A stretch of 64,000 bases of DNA from Mycolicibacterium frederiksbergense (lineage in GTDB: Bacteria > Actinomycetota > Actinomycetes > Mycobacteriales > Mycobacteriaceae): NCBI RefSeq assembly GCF_029893345.1, contig NZ_JARXVE010000003.1, forward strand, positions 682,001 through 746,000. The letters are read 5' to 3'. Of this stretch, positions 7,986 through 16,378 are shown one piece after another. A model generated the notes under the pieces. That model ran no database searches. It saw nothing but the letters and a program-made list of their open reading frames with translations, and was not told the origin of the DNA. A program made the translations under genes and the position numbers. The stretch's first letter is position 1; every line of letters starts with the position of its first letter.

Positions 7986-9404
7986 GTGAAACGGCTGAGT
8001 GGGTGGGACGCGTTTCTGCTGTACACCGAGACACCCAATGTGCACATGCACACATTGAAGGTCGCGGTGATCGCGTTCGACGGTCTGGGGGATCGGACAT
8101 TTGGGATCGACGAGTTCCGGCAGGTGATCCGCGGGCGGCTGCACAAGCTCGACCCGCTCCGCTATCGGCTCGTCGACATCCCGTTCAAGTTCCACCACCC
8201 GATGTGGCGGGAGAACTGCGAAGTCGACCTGGAATACCACGTCCGGCCGTGGCGGCTGCCCGCACCGGGAGGGCGTCGCGAACTCGACGAGGCCATCGGC
8301 GAGATCGCCAGCACCCAGCTGGATCGCAGCCGGCCGCTGTGGGAGATGTATTTCGTCGAGGGCCTGGCGAACGGGCGCGTCGCGGTGGTCAACAAGATTC
8401 ACCATGCGCTGGCCGACGGTGTCGCCTCGGCGAACCTGCTGGCTCGGGGGATGGACCTGCGTGATGGCCCGCAACGCGATGATGACTCGTACATCACCGA
8501 CCCGGAGCCATCGAGCGGCGAGTTGGTGCGCTCGGCGTTCGCCGACCACATGCGTCAGATCGGCCGGCTGCCGGCAACTGTCCGCTACACCGCGCAGGGC
8601 ATGGGCCGGGTCCGTCGCAGCAGCCGCAAGCTGTCGCCCGAGCTGACCCGGCCGTTCACACCCCCGCCCAGCTTCATGAACCACATACTTGACGAGAAGC
8701 GCCTGTTCGCAACGGCCACACTGGCATTGGCCGACGTCAAGGAGACCGCCAAGAAGCTCGGAATCACGATCAACGACCTGGTGCTGTCCATGTCGTCGGG
8801 GGCGTTGCGCACGTTGTCACTCAAGTACGACGGCAAGGCCGACCATCCGCTGTTGGCCTCGGTGCCGATGAGTTTCGACTTCTCCCCGGACCGGATCTCG
8901 GGCAACCGGTTCAGCGGTGTGCTGGTGGCGTTGCCGGTGGACGTCGCCGATACCGCCGAACGGGTTCGCCGGGCGCACGAGGCCGCCGCTCTGGCCAAGG
9001 AAAGCCATCAACTGATCGGTCCGGAACTGATCGCCCGCTGGGCTGCCTATATGCCGCCGGCTCCGGTGGAGGCGATGTTCAAATGGCTGTCCCACCAGGA
9101 CGGGCAGAACAAGGTGCTCAACCTCAACATCTCGAACGTGCCGGGGCCCCGCGAACGCGGCCAGGTCGGCGGCGCGACGGTCACCGAGATCTACTCGGTG
9201 GGGCCCATCACCACGGGCAGCGGGCTCAACATCACGGTGTGGAGCTATGTCGACCAGCTCAACATCTCGGTGCTCTCCGACGATGCCACGGTCGATGATC
9301 CGCACGAGGTCACCGATGCGATGCTCGACGAGTTCCGCGAAATCCGTAAGGTGGCAGGACTTTCCGAGGATTTGACGGTCGTTGAGAGCGCGATGCCGCA
9401 GTAA
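7986..9404 (+). CDS. Wax ester synthase/diacylglycerol acyltransferase (WS/DGAT)
   Basis: A 472-residue WS/DGAT of the mycobacterial Tgs family, corresponding to Rv0221 in size and position. The catalytic motif HHxxxDG is present as HHALADG (139-145), and the C-terminal domain carries NISNVPGP followed by a GPI-type segment, as expected. It esterifies diacylglycerol or fatty alcohol with acyl-CoA, making storage lipid at the inner membrane. The GTG start at 7986 has an AGGGGAGGGA Shine-Dalgarno immediately upstream. The gene follows the LipC-type esterase by 24 bp, pairing acylglycerol synthesis with ester hydrolysis. Confidence 0.92.
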   Translation: MKRLSGWDAFLLYTETPNVHMHTLKVAVIAFDGLGDRTFGIDEFRQVIRGRLHKLDPLRYRLVDIPFKFHHPMWRENCEVDLEYHVRPWRLPAPGGRRELDEAIGEIASTQLDRSRPLWEMYFVEGLANGRVAVVNKIHHALADGVASANLLARGMDLRDGPQRDDDSYITDPEPSSGELVRSAFADHMRQIGRLPATVRYTAQGMGRVRRSSRKLSPELTRPFTPPPSFMNHILDEKRLFATATLALADVKETAKKLGITINDLVLSMSSGALRTLSLKYDGKADHPLLASVPMSFDFSPDRISGNRFSGVLVALPVDVADTAERVRRAHEAAALAKESHQLIGPELIARWAAYMPPAPVEAMFKWLSHQDGQNKVLNLNISNVPGPRERGQVGGATVTEIYSVGPITTGSGLNITVWSYVDQLNISVLSDDATVDDPHEVTDAMLDEFREIRKVAGLSEDLTVVESAMPQ

Positions 9405-9494
9405 GCGCTCGGAACTGCCGCCGTTCTGTCGTACGCCCGCGCGTGATGCGATGGATACTGTACGGCCGGCGTCCGGCCGCAGTACGCTCATGCC

Positions 9495-11033
9495 GTGGCG
9501 GAAACGTCATACGCACCTTGTGGCGATCTCAGCCTGGCATATCAGGTGTTCGGCGACGGGCCGGTCGAGCTGGTCTTCGTCGGGCCGATGGTCAGCCACA
9601 TCGAGCTGTTCTGGGCAATACCCGAGTTCAAGGCCTTTTTCGAGCAGCTCGCCACGTTCTGTCGGGTCCTGTTGTTCGACAAGGCTGGGGTCGGGCTGTC
9701 GGACCCCATCCCGAAAGTTCGTTTGCTCGAAGAGCGAGCGGCCGAGATCGAGGCCGTCATGGACGCCGTCGGATTCGAAAAAGCGGCCGTCTTCGGTATG
9801 AGCGAGGGCGGCCCACAGGCCATCATGTTTGCCGCAAAACGACCGGAACGAACGCGGGCGCTGATCCTCTACGGCTCGTTCGCGTTCGGGCCCGTCAGCT
9901 GGGACGACTTGGAAGGCGACCCGGTCGAGCTGCGGGCGCGCTACTTACCGGAGTTCGGTGAGAAATACACGCCGTCGACGAAGCAGATCGGCTGCATGCA
10001 GGAAATGATCCGCGCCGCCCGCTCGGGGTGGGGCAGCGGCGCAACAGCCAAGTGGTGGTTCCCGTCGGTCCGCTCGATACGCCAGCTCGGCATGGTCGAG
10101 CGCATGTGCGCGAGCCCGGGGATGCTGCGAGCGACGCTGGAATCGAGCCTCCGGATCGACGTGCGGCCGGTCCTGCCGACGCTCATCGCGCCCAGTCTCG
10201 TCATCAATGCCCGCGAGGACCTCATGCCGGTGCAGTGCGGCCGCTACCTCGCCGACCATATTCCCGGCGCACGGTGGCTCGAGGTCGACGGCGCGGAGCA
10301 CGCCCCTTGGTTTACCGAGCCCGACAGGATCTTGACCGAGATCGAGGAGTTCCTCACCGGCAGCCATGCGGCGCCGGCACAGTCACATCGCGCCCTGCGC
10401 ACCGTGTTGTTCACCGATATCGTCGCGTCGACGCAATACGCCGCAGCGACCGGCGACGAGCGGTGGCGCGCGGTGCTGGACCGCTTCGGTGAGATCACCG
10501 CCGACCTCACGCAACGATTCGGCGGCGCGGTGGTCAAAAGCACCGGCGACGGCCACCTCGCCACATTCGACGGCCCGACACAGGCCATCTGCTGCGCCGA
10601 GGCGTTGCAGACTGACGCCGAGACGCTGGGCATCGAGATCCGCGTCGGCATTCACACCGGCGAATGCGAACTGCTCGACAACGACATTGCGGGGATCGCC
10701 GTACACATCGCGGCGCGGATCCTCGGCCAAGCCGGCGCCGGCGACATTCTGGTCTCGCGCACCGTGCGGGACCTGGTCGTCGGCTCAGGCACGGGCTTCG
10801 AGGACCGCGGCAGCGTCGAGCTGCGCGGCGTGCCGGGCACCTGGCAACTCTTGGCGGTGGATCGCCGCGGCGCGCGGGCAGGATCGGCCGAGGCCGAGCT
10901 GGCATCGATGACGACCCCCGGCCGTCGGACCGCGATGCGTCGCACGGACCGCGCCGTGGAGGTGATCGCACGGCGGACACCGTGGATCATGCGCGGGATG
11001 GCCCGCCTCGCCCTCGTCACCGACCGCAGATGA
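9495..11033 (+). CDS. Alpha/beta-hydrolase fused to class III nucleotide cyclase (LipJ/Rv1900c type)
   Basis: A 512-residue two-domain protein. The N-terminal hydrolase (1-285) has a full triad: S103 in GMSEGG, D242 in INAREDLMP, H269 in AEHAPW. The C-terminal cyclase domain (300-460) has the metal aspartates D308 (FTDIVAST) and D352 (KSTGDG) and transition-state R408, but H404 replaces the usual Asn in AVHIAAR. The architecture matches Rv1900c (LipJ), a real adenylate cyclase with low activity. A basic 50-residue tail follows. The GTG at 9495 is the only start near the domain. It probably makes cAMP in response to a hydrolase-domain ligand, which is notable next to the CRP-like sites. Confidence 0.87.
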   Translation: MAETSYAPCGDLSLAYQVFGDGPVELVFVGPMVSHIELFWAIPEFKAFFEQLATFCRVLLFDKAGVGLSDPIPKVRLLEERAAEIEAVMDAVGFEKAAVFGMSEGGPQAIMFAAKRPERTRALILYGSFAFGPVSWDDLEGDPVELRARYLPEFGEKYTPSTKQIGCMQEMIRAARSGWGSGATAKWWFPSVRSIRQLGMVERMCASPGMLRATLESSLRIDVRPVLPTLIAPSLVINAREDLMPVQCGRYLADHIPGARWLEVDGAEHAPWFTEPDRILTEIEEFLTGSHAAPAQSHRALRTVLFTDIVASTQYAAATGDERWRAVLDRFGEITADLTQRFGGAVVKSTGDGHLATFDGPTQAICCAEALQTDAETLGIEIRVGIHTGECELLDNDIAGIAVHIAARILGQAGAGDILVSRTVRDLVVGSGTGFEDRGSVELRGVPGTWQLLAVDRRGARAGSAEAELASMTTPGRRTAMRRTDRAVEVIARRTPWIMRGMARLALVTDRR

Positions 11034-11041
11034 GCAGACTG

Positions 11042-11252
11042 TGTTACCGCGAGGCGATCTTCGGCCCGGTCGCAGCGTGGTGTCGGGATCGCCGAACGTG
11101 TACAAACCGGCACTTTGGGGGTAAACCAGGGGTACGCAATGAATCCTTTCGCACCGTTCGGCGGCGTCAAGGGCAGCGGTTTCGGCCGGGAAGTCGGCCG
11201 TGAAGGGCTCGACAGTTACCGCGAGACGAAGCCCATCGCCGTCGCCAACTGA
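11042..11252 (+). pseudogene. Decayed aldehyde dehydrogenase, C-terminal remnant
   Basis: Two pieces of an NAD-dependent aldehyde dehydrogenase survive in different frames. Frame one (11042-11083) reads CYREAIFGPVAAW, matching the conserved EEIFGPV motif. Frame two (about 11082-11252) reads GIAERVQTGTLGVNQGYAM followed by the conserved APFGGVKGSGFGREVG and ends in TGA after the normal ETKPIAVAN tail. About 40 residues that normally separate the motifs, and all the catalytic domain, are gone. It sits directly upstream of the amidohydrolase, in whose operon an intact dehydrogenase probably once stood. An ATG at 11139 could still give a 37-residue peptide, but I see no reason to think it works. 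Confidence 0.82.
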
Positions 11253-11268
11253 ATGGGAGGAGACGAGG

Positions 11269-12420
11269 ATGACTCTGACCGCGTCGCCGGTTGAGGCGCG
11301 CAAGCCCGCCGACAAACACATCGCCGTCCGGTGCGTCGATTCCGATGTGCACCCCATGCCTCGCCGCGGCGAGCTCGGGCAGTACATCCCGGAGCCCTGG
11401 CGTTCTAGATACTTCAACACCCACGACGTCGGTGAGTTGATTTACTACGACGCTCCGGACTACGCGCACGCCTACGCCATGCGGGCCGACACGTTCCCCG
11501 CCGACGGTGAATTCCCCGGCAGCGACCCCGATCTCGCGTTCCGGCAGCTGATCATGGAGGCCGGCTCCGATATCGCGATCCTGGAGCCGGCGGCCTATGG
11601 GGCTCACATCCCGGAGGCCAATCATGTGATGAAGTGCGCGCTGAATGACTGGCAGGCCAATCACTGGCTGGACGGCCACAACAACTGGCACGAGCGGTGG
11701 CGCGGCTCGATCTGCGTCGCAATCGAGGCTCCCGAGTCGGCTGCGCAAGAGATTGAGCGCTGGGCCGGGCACCCGTACATGGCGCAGATCCTCATCACGG
11801 CCGAGCCGCGGCCGTCCTGGGGCGACCCGAAGTACGACCCGGTGTGGGCGGCGGCCACCAAGCACGACATCACCGTGAGCTGTCACCTGGGCCGCGGCGA
11901 GTACGACGAACTCCCGATCCCCCCGGTGGGGTTACCGAGCTACAACCACGACTTCATGGTCACCTACTCGCTGCTGGCCGCCAACCAGGTGATGAGCTTG
12001 ATCTTCGACGGGGTGTTCGACCGGTTCCCGACGCTGCGCATCGTGTTCGTCGAGCATGCCTTCACCTGGATCCTGCCGTTGATGTGGCGGATGGACGCGA
12101 TCTATGAGGCGCGCAAGTCCTGGATGGACATCAAGCGCAAGCCGAGTGAGTACGTCAAGGACCACATCAAGTTCACCACCCAGCCGCTGGACTATCCGCA
12201 GGACAAGACCGAGCTGTCCCGGGCCTTCGAGTGGATGGAATGCGAGAAGATCCTGCTGTTCTCCAGCGACTACCCGCACTGGACCTTCGACAACCCCCGC
12301 TGGCTGGTCAAGCACTTGCCCGAGCATGCCCGCGAGGCGATCATGTTCCGCAACGGCATCGAGACCTACAAGCTGCCCGAGACTGTTCCGGTGCTCGAAG
12401 GGCAGGTCCGCGTCTTCTGA
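11269..12420 (+). CDS. Amidohydrolase_2 family metal-dependent hydrolase
   Basis: A 383-residue TIM-barrel hydrolase of the ACMSD/amidohydrolase-2 group. The metal motif appears as DSDVHP near residue 21, and the strand-8 aspartate in LLFSSDYPHW near the C-terminus. The ATG at 11269 has GGGAGG ten bases upstream; the longer open frame from 11200 runs into dehydrogenase remnant sequence and is not the real start. Members decarboxylate or hydrolyse cyclic and aromatic acids. The decayed aldehyde dehydrogenase directly upstream suggests this gene has lost its pathway partner. Substrate unknown. Confidence 0.85.
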   Translation: MTLTASPVEARKPADKHIAVRCVDSDVHPMPRRGELGQYIPEPWRSRYFNTHDVGELIYYDAPDYAHAYAMRADTFPADGEFPGSDPDLAFRQLIMEAGSDIAILEPAAYGAHIPEANHVMKCALNDWQANHWLDGHNNWHERWRGSICVAIEAPESAAQEIERWAGHPYMAQILITAEPRPSWGDPKYDPVWAAATKHDITVSCHLGRGEYDELPIPPVGLPSYNHDFMVTYSLLAANQVMSLIFDGVFDRFPTLRIVFVEHAFTWILPLMWRMDAIYEARKSWMDIKRKPSEYVKDHIKFTTQPLDYPQDKTELSRAFEWMECEKILLFSSDYPHWTFDNPRWLVKHLPEHAREAIMFRNGIETYKLPETVPVLEGQVRVF

Positions 12421-12436
12421 GGCCGCGCACGCATAC

Positions 12437-12883
12437 CTATGATCCGGCGGGTCCGCACGCCGTGTCGTCGCGTCCGGCCTTGCGCAACAACGCTTTGAGT
12501 TGTCGTTGTTCGGCGGGCGTCAGGCGGTCCAGTACCCGCTGATCGGCTATGTGCACGGCGTCCTCGGCCCGGGTGAGCAACTCTCGGCCTGCCGGAGTGA
12601 GTTCGGCGGGCAGTGCCCTGCCCGTCGTCGCCGTGTCGGGCCGGTACACGGCGCCGATGGCTTCCAGGCGGTGCAGCAGCTGATTGGTCGCCTGCGCGGT
12701 GACGTTGGTGTAGCGGGCCAGTTCGGCGCTGGTGAGCCCGGGATGCAGCGAAATGATGCGTAGACAGACGAACTCCGCCAGTCCGAGTCCGACCGGAGCG
12801 AGAACCGCGGCCACCTCGGGGCGCAGCGTTGCGGCCACTCGGTGCAGCAGGTATCCCAGCGGCTCAGTGTCTGGGGCAGTCAT
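12437..12883 (-). CDS. MarR-family transcriptional regulator
   Basis: About 148 residues with a winged helix-turn-helix (LTSAELARYTNVTAQATNQLLHRLEAIG, split over two helices) and the wing TGRALPAELTPAGRELL. The size is typical for MarR. ATG at 12883 has GTGAGG nine bases upstream; an in-frame GTG at 12898 would add five residues. It is convergent with the amidohydrolase and divergent from the glycine-rich PadR-like gene. A perfect dyad lies in that divergent interval at 12998-13016. The ligand cannot be told from sequence. Confidence 0.87.
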   Translation of the reverse strand: MTAPDTEPLGYLLHRVAATLRPEVAAVLAPVGLGLAEFVCLRIISLHPGLTSAELARYTNVTAQATNQLLHRLEAIGAVYRPDTATTGRALPAELTPAGRELLTRAEDAVHIADQRVLDRLTPAEQRQLKALLRKAGRDDTACGPAGS

Positions 12884-12997
12884 AGCTGGCATCCTCACAC
12901 GTACCGCCCGCGTAGACCATCCAGATCGGTCGCACCGTTCCGCCCACAGCTCAACCAGTTCTCAGGCAGATCTCATTGAATTGCCCCCAAAGTCGGC

Positions 12998-13016
12998 GTA
13001 TCAAGGAACTTGATAC
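12998..13016. promoter_or_regulatory. Perfect 8-3-8 palindrome (operator candidate)
   Basis: GTATCAAG-GAA-CTTGATAC is a perfect inverted repeat, 55 bp before the PadR-like gene start and 115 bp before the MarR gene. There is no U-run and the arms are AT-rich, so it looks like an operator and not a terminator. Likely binders are the adjacent MarR or PadR-like protein. Confidence 0.6.
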
Positions 13017-13071
13017 ACCTGCTGGGCCGCGTTCCGCCGGTCTGGCTGAAATCTGGAAAAGGATGTGTGAC

Positions 13072-13689
13072 ATGGGCTTTGGAGGACTTTTTGGCGGCTG
13101 GGGTCCGGCGGGATTCGGCGGCGGATGCGGCCCTGAGGGGAAGGGCGGCTTCGGCGGTTTCGGTCCGGGAGCGTTCGGCGCATCAGGCTTCGGCGGGGGC
13201 TTTGGCGGCGGTTTCGGTGGGGGCTTCGGGCCCGGCTTTGCGCTCAAGCGTGCGGCCGTCGGCACCGCGGCACTGTTGCTCGACGGGCCGGCCACGGCTG
13301 AACAGATCGTCGAGCGCACCACCGAGGCCACCGGCGGTGCCTTCACCCCGCCGCTGGACATCATCGAACTGGCCATCGCCGCGCTGGCCGGCCGCGGTGT
13401 GGTCACCGTCTCCGACGGTGTTGCCACGCTGACCGACTTCGGTACCCAGCTGCTGGCCTGGCGTGGTGTCACCAGCGAGACCGCGCATGCGCTGTTCGGC
13501 AAGGTCGGCAAGTTCGCCGACGTGATCAAGATCCGCACCGGCCTGCACGAGGTCGCGGGTCTGGCCCGCACCATCGCCTTCACCGGCACGGACGAACAGA
13601 AGGCCAAGCTCGCCGAGGTACGGACAAACCTGCTCGCGGCGATCGCCGAGGCGAAGAAGGCCCTGCACGGGGTGCTGGCCGAAGACTGA
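13072..13689 (+). CDS. Glycine-rich PadR-like winged-helix protein
   Basis: A 205-residue protein. The first ~60 residues are nearly all Gly/Phe/Pro (repeats such as FGGGFGGGFGGGFG). They are followed by a compact domain (FALKRAAVGTAALLLDG..., then TGGAFTPPLDIIELAIAALAGRG, TLTDFG) that aligns in layout with PadR regulators, which often have a similar glycine-rich leader. The C-terminus (about 140-205) is helical and could dimerise. ATG at 13072 has GGAAAAGG upstream; ATG 13063 is possible. PadR proteins repress stress or efflux genes, and a perfect dyad upstream suggests autoregulation. A bidirectional hairpin terminator follows. Confidence 0.68.
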   Translation: MGFGGLFGGWGPAGFGGGCGPEGKGGFGGFGPGAFGASGFGGGFGGGFGGGFGPGFALKRAAVGTAALLLDGPATAEQIVERTTEATGGAFTPPLDIIELAIAALAGRGVVTVSDGVATLTDFGTQLLAWRGVTSETAHALFGKVGKFADVIKIRTGLHEVAGLARTIAFTGTDEQKAKLAEVRTNLLAAIAEAKKALHGVLAED

Positions 13690-13696
13690 AATTCCG

Positions 13697-13759
13697 CGCC
13701 GAGACTACGGTTTTTGGCTCAAATTCCGGCGAAACTGGTCAGAAACCGTAGTCTCGGCG
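13697..13759. terminator. Bidirectional hairpin between convergent genes
   Basis: Perfect 17-bp arms (CGCCGAGACTACGGTTT and its complement, 13697-13713 and 13743-13759) flank a 29-base loop and fill the gap between the PadR-like gene and the convergent FAD oxidase. It may be a member of a dispersed repeat family. Confidence 0.7.
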
Positions 13760-13764
13760 TGGGG

Positions 13765-15138
13765 TTAACTCAGCACCGCGCCCGGATTGAGGATGCCGTG
13801 CGGGTCGAGGTCGTCCTTGATGCGCCGAGTCAACGCCATCACGTCATCGCCGAGTTGTAGTGGCAGCCAATCCCTTTTGAGCCGGCCGACGCCGTGCTCA
13901 CCGGTGATGGTGCCGCCCAGCGCGATCGCCAGTTCCATCACCCGGGCGAATGCCCGCCGGGCGCGATCGCTCATATCCGGATCGGTGGCATCGAAAACCA
14001 CCACCGGGTGGGTATTTCCGTCACCGGCATGCGCGACGACGCAGATCAGCACGTCGCAGTCGTCGGCGATGCGGTTGATGCCGGCCACCAACTCCGGCAG
14101 GACGGGGATCGGCACCGTCACGTCCTCGAGGAGCAACGTGCCCAGCTGCGCCAGGGCCAGGCCCACCAACCGTCGAGCCGCGGTGAAACCGGCCCCCTCC
14201 TCCGGATCGTCGGTCGCGAATACCTCTGTCGCACCGGCTTTCTCGCATGCCTCGATGACGTGCGCGATCTCCTCGGCCGCGGCGCCCGGGGCATCCGACT
14301 GGATCAGCAGCAGTGCCTGTGCCGAACGGTCCAGGCCCATGCGGCTGTAGTCCTCGACCGCGTTGATGCTGGCGTGGTCCATCAACTCCAACATGGCCGG
14401 CCGCACCTTTGCGGTGATCGACACCACCGCATCGGCAGCGTCCTGCACCGAGCCGAACAACGCGACCACCGTCGATGCCGGGGGCTGGACCGGGATCAAC
14501 CGCAGGGTGAGCTCGGTGATCACCCCGAGAATGCCTTCGGAACCGACGAACAGCTTCGTCAGCGGCAGTCCGGCAACGTCTTTCAACCGTGGCCCGCCCA
14601 ACCGAACGGCGGTGCCGTCGGCCAGCACGACTTGCATGCCCAGCACGTAATCACTGGTGACTCCGTACTTCACACAGCACAGCCCGCCCGCGTTGGTCGC
14701 CGCATTCCCGCCGATCGAGGAGATTTCGACCGAGGCGGGATCGGGCGGGTACCACAGCCCATGCTCGGCGGCAGCCCGCTTCACCTCGGAGTTCAATACG
14801 CCGGGTTGCACCACGGCGGTGCGGTTGGCGGTGTCGATGCGGATCTGCCGCATCCGTTCGGTGCTGAGCACGATGCCGCCGTCGACCGCGGTGGCGCCAC
14901 CGGAGAGCCCGGATCCCGCGCCCCTGGGCACCACTGCGACACGGTGTGCGTTGGCCCACCGCAGTACGGTCTGCACGTCCTCGGTACTGCCGGGGCGCAC
15001 CACGGCCCGCGGCAGGCCCGGGTGCGGGTCGTTTGCGGCGTCGCGGCGATACCCCTCGATCACGGCGGGATCGGTGATCACGGTGCCGTCCGGCAGTTCG
15101 GCGGCCAGTGCGGCGATATCAGAGTCCGGTGCGGACAT
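13765..15138 (-). CDS. FAD-linked oxidase, GlcD / D-2-hydroxyacid dehydrogenase type
   Basis: A 457-residue flavoenzyme of the PCMH/VAO fold. The FAD pyrophosphate-binding stretch PRGAGSGLSGGA is near 75 and SSIGGNAATNAGG near 140. The C-terminal FAD-oxidase_C domain contains VAHAGDGNTHP and GTITGEHGVG, and ends with DPHGILNPG. It oxidises a 2-hydroxy acid such as glycolate or D-lactate, as in mycobacterial Rv1257c/Rv2280-like proteins. It starts 10 bp after the LipO-type gene and is the last gene of a four-gene lipid operon. Confidence 0.88.
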   Translation of the reverse strand: MSAPDSDIAALAAELPDGTVITDPAVIEGYRRDAANDPHPGLPRAVVRPGSTEDVQTVLRWANAHRVAVVPRGAGSGLSGGATAVDGGIVLSTERMRQIRIDTANRTAVVQPGVLNSEVKRAAAEHGLWYPPDPASVEISSIGGNAATNAGGLCCVKYGVTSDYVLGMQVVLADGTAVRLGGPRLKDVAGLPLTKLFVGSEGILGVITELTLRLIPVQPPASTVVALFGSVQDAADAVVSITAKVRPAMLELMDHASINAVEDYSRMGLDRSAQALLLIQSDAPGAAAEEIAHVIEACEKAGATEVFATDDPEEGAGFTAARRLVGLALAQLGTLLLEDVTVPIPVLPELVAGINRIADDCDVLICVVAHAGDGNTHPVVVFDATDPDMSDRARRAFARVMELAIALGGTITGEHGVGRLKRDWLPLQLGDDVMALTRRIKDDLDPHGILNPGAVLS

Positions 15139-15148
15139 CTTGGAAAGT

Positions 15149-16378
15149 CTAGTAACCGGAGGCGGCGGCCGCGGTGTTCTGAGCCCTGTCCCGGGCCCAG
15201 TTCAGGAACTCCGCGACGGCGTCGGCCGTGTAGTGCCCGCGCGGTGAGCCGAAGAAGTCGAACGCATGCTGGGCATGCGGGATCTCGGCGTAGATCACCG
15301 GCGAGGTCGACACCTTGCGCAGCGCGGCCACGAAATCGCGGCCTTCACCGACCGGAATGAGGGAGTCGTTGACCCCGTGCAGCACGAAAAACGGTGGGGC
15401 GTCGGGGTGTACCAGGGTGATCGGCGAGGCGTCCCGGTACACCTGATCGTTGGTGGCCAGCGGCGCCTTGACGATCAGCCGCTCCAGGATCTCCATGAAC
15501 TCGGCCCGCCCGGTGCCCGTGGTGCTGAACCAGTCGTAGCGGCCGTAGACCGGCACCGCGGCCGCTACCGAGGTGTCGGCGTCCTCGAAGCCCGGCTGCC
15601 ACTTGGGGTCGTTGGGGGTCAGTGCGGCCAGCGCGGTCAGATGTCCACCGGCTGATCCGCCGGTGATGCACACCGAGTCCGGATCGCCACCGTACTCGGC
15701 GATATTGGCTTTCACCCAGGCCAGCGCCCGCTTCACGTCGATGATGTGATTGGGCCACGGATGGCGCGGGCTGATCCGGTAGCCGATCGACACGCAGATC
15801 CAGCCCTGTTCGGCCAGGTGGCTCATCAGCGGGTACGACTGCGGCCGGCGCATGCCGATCATCCACGCCCCACCCGGGACCTGAACCAGCACAGGGGCCT
15901 TGCCGTCGCGCGGCAGGTCCGGACGCATCCAGATGTCGGCCAGGTTGGCCCGGTGTGGGCCGTAGTGCACGGTCTTGCGCGCATAGCGGCGCCGGCTCAT
16001 CGAGGTGGAGTACACCTCGCCGCGACGCAGCGGCCGCAACGCCGACGGATACTCCTCGGCGAGAGCCTCATGCACCGGATCTTCGAAGTAGCGCCGGGAT
16101 TGCACACCGCGGCGGTGCACCAACACCAGTAGTGCCCAGGAGATCGCCTTGAGCAGCAATGCGATTCGCCCACCCGCCGAGCGATAGTCGCCCCGGATGG
16201 CGCGACGCAACGCGTCGGCGACCGACACGGTGATCACCAGCGGAGCGTTCTCCGAGGTCGGCCAGCCGAACGCGAAGGCCGGGACGGTGCTGTACCCCTT
16301 GCGGCCGAGCGGTTTGACCGCGTTGGCAGCGTTGAGCAACTCTGCGGCCGCGGCCAGCAGTCGACGGCGTTCAGCCAT
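15149..16378 (-). CDS. lipO: Alpha/beta hydrolase, LipO-type esterase
   Basis: A 409-residue esterase related to LipC. The oxyanion motif lies in QVPGGAWMIG, the nucleophile in GGSAGGH, the aspartate in HGVNDSLIPVG and the histidine in PHAQHAFDF. Its placement between fadD12- and Rv1428c-type genes reproduces the order Rv1426c-Rv1427c-Rv1428c, where Rv1426c is lipO. It overlaps the FadD12 frame by 8 bp, so the two are coupled. It probably releases fatty acids for activation by FadD12. Confidence 0.84.
   Translation of the reverse strand: MAERRRLLAAAAELLNAANAVKPLGRKGYSTVPAFAFGWPTSENAPLVITVSVADALRRAIRGDYRSAGGRIALLLKAISWALLVLVHRRGVQSRRYFEDPVHEALAEEYPSALRPLRRGEVYSTSMSRRRYARKTVHYGPHRANLADIWMRPDLPRDGKAPVLVQVPGGAWMIGMRRPQSYPLMSHLAEQGWICVSIGYRISPRHPWPNHIIDVKRALAWVKANIAEYGGDPDSVCITGGSAGGHLTALAALTPNDPKWQPGFEDADTSVAAAVPVYGRYDWFSTTGTGRAEFMEILERLIVKAPLATNDQVYRDASPITLVHPDAPPFFVLHGVNDSLIPVGEGRDFVAALRKVSTSPVIYAEIPHAQHAFDFFGSPRGHYTADAVAEFLNWARDRAQNTAAAASGY

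Noticed and set aside
6855..8684. 609-codon minus-strand frame across lipC and WS/DGAT
   Set aside because: Composition rich in Arg/His/Gln/Val as in antisense shadows; both genes beneath have intact catalytic motifs.
12998..13016. Palindrome considered as a terminator
   Set aside because: No T-run, AT-rich arms, and it lies in front of genes on both sides, so an operator fits better.
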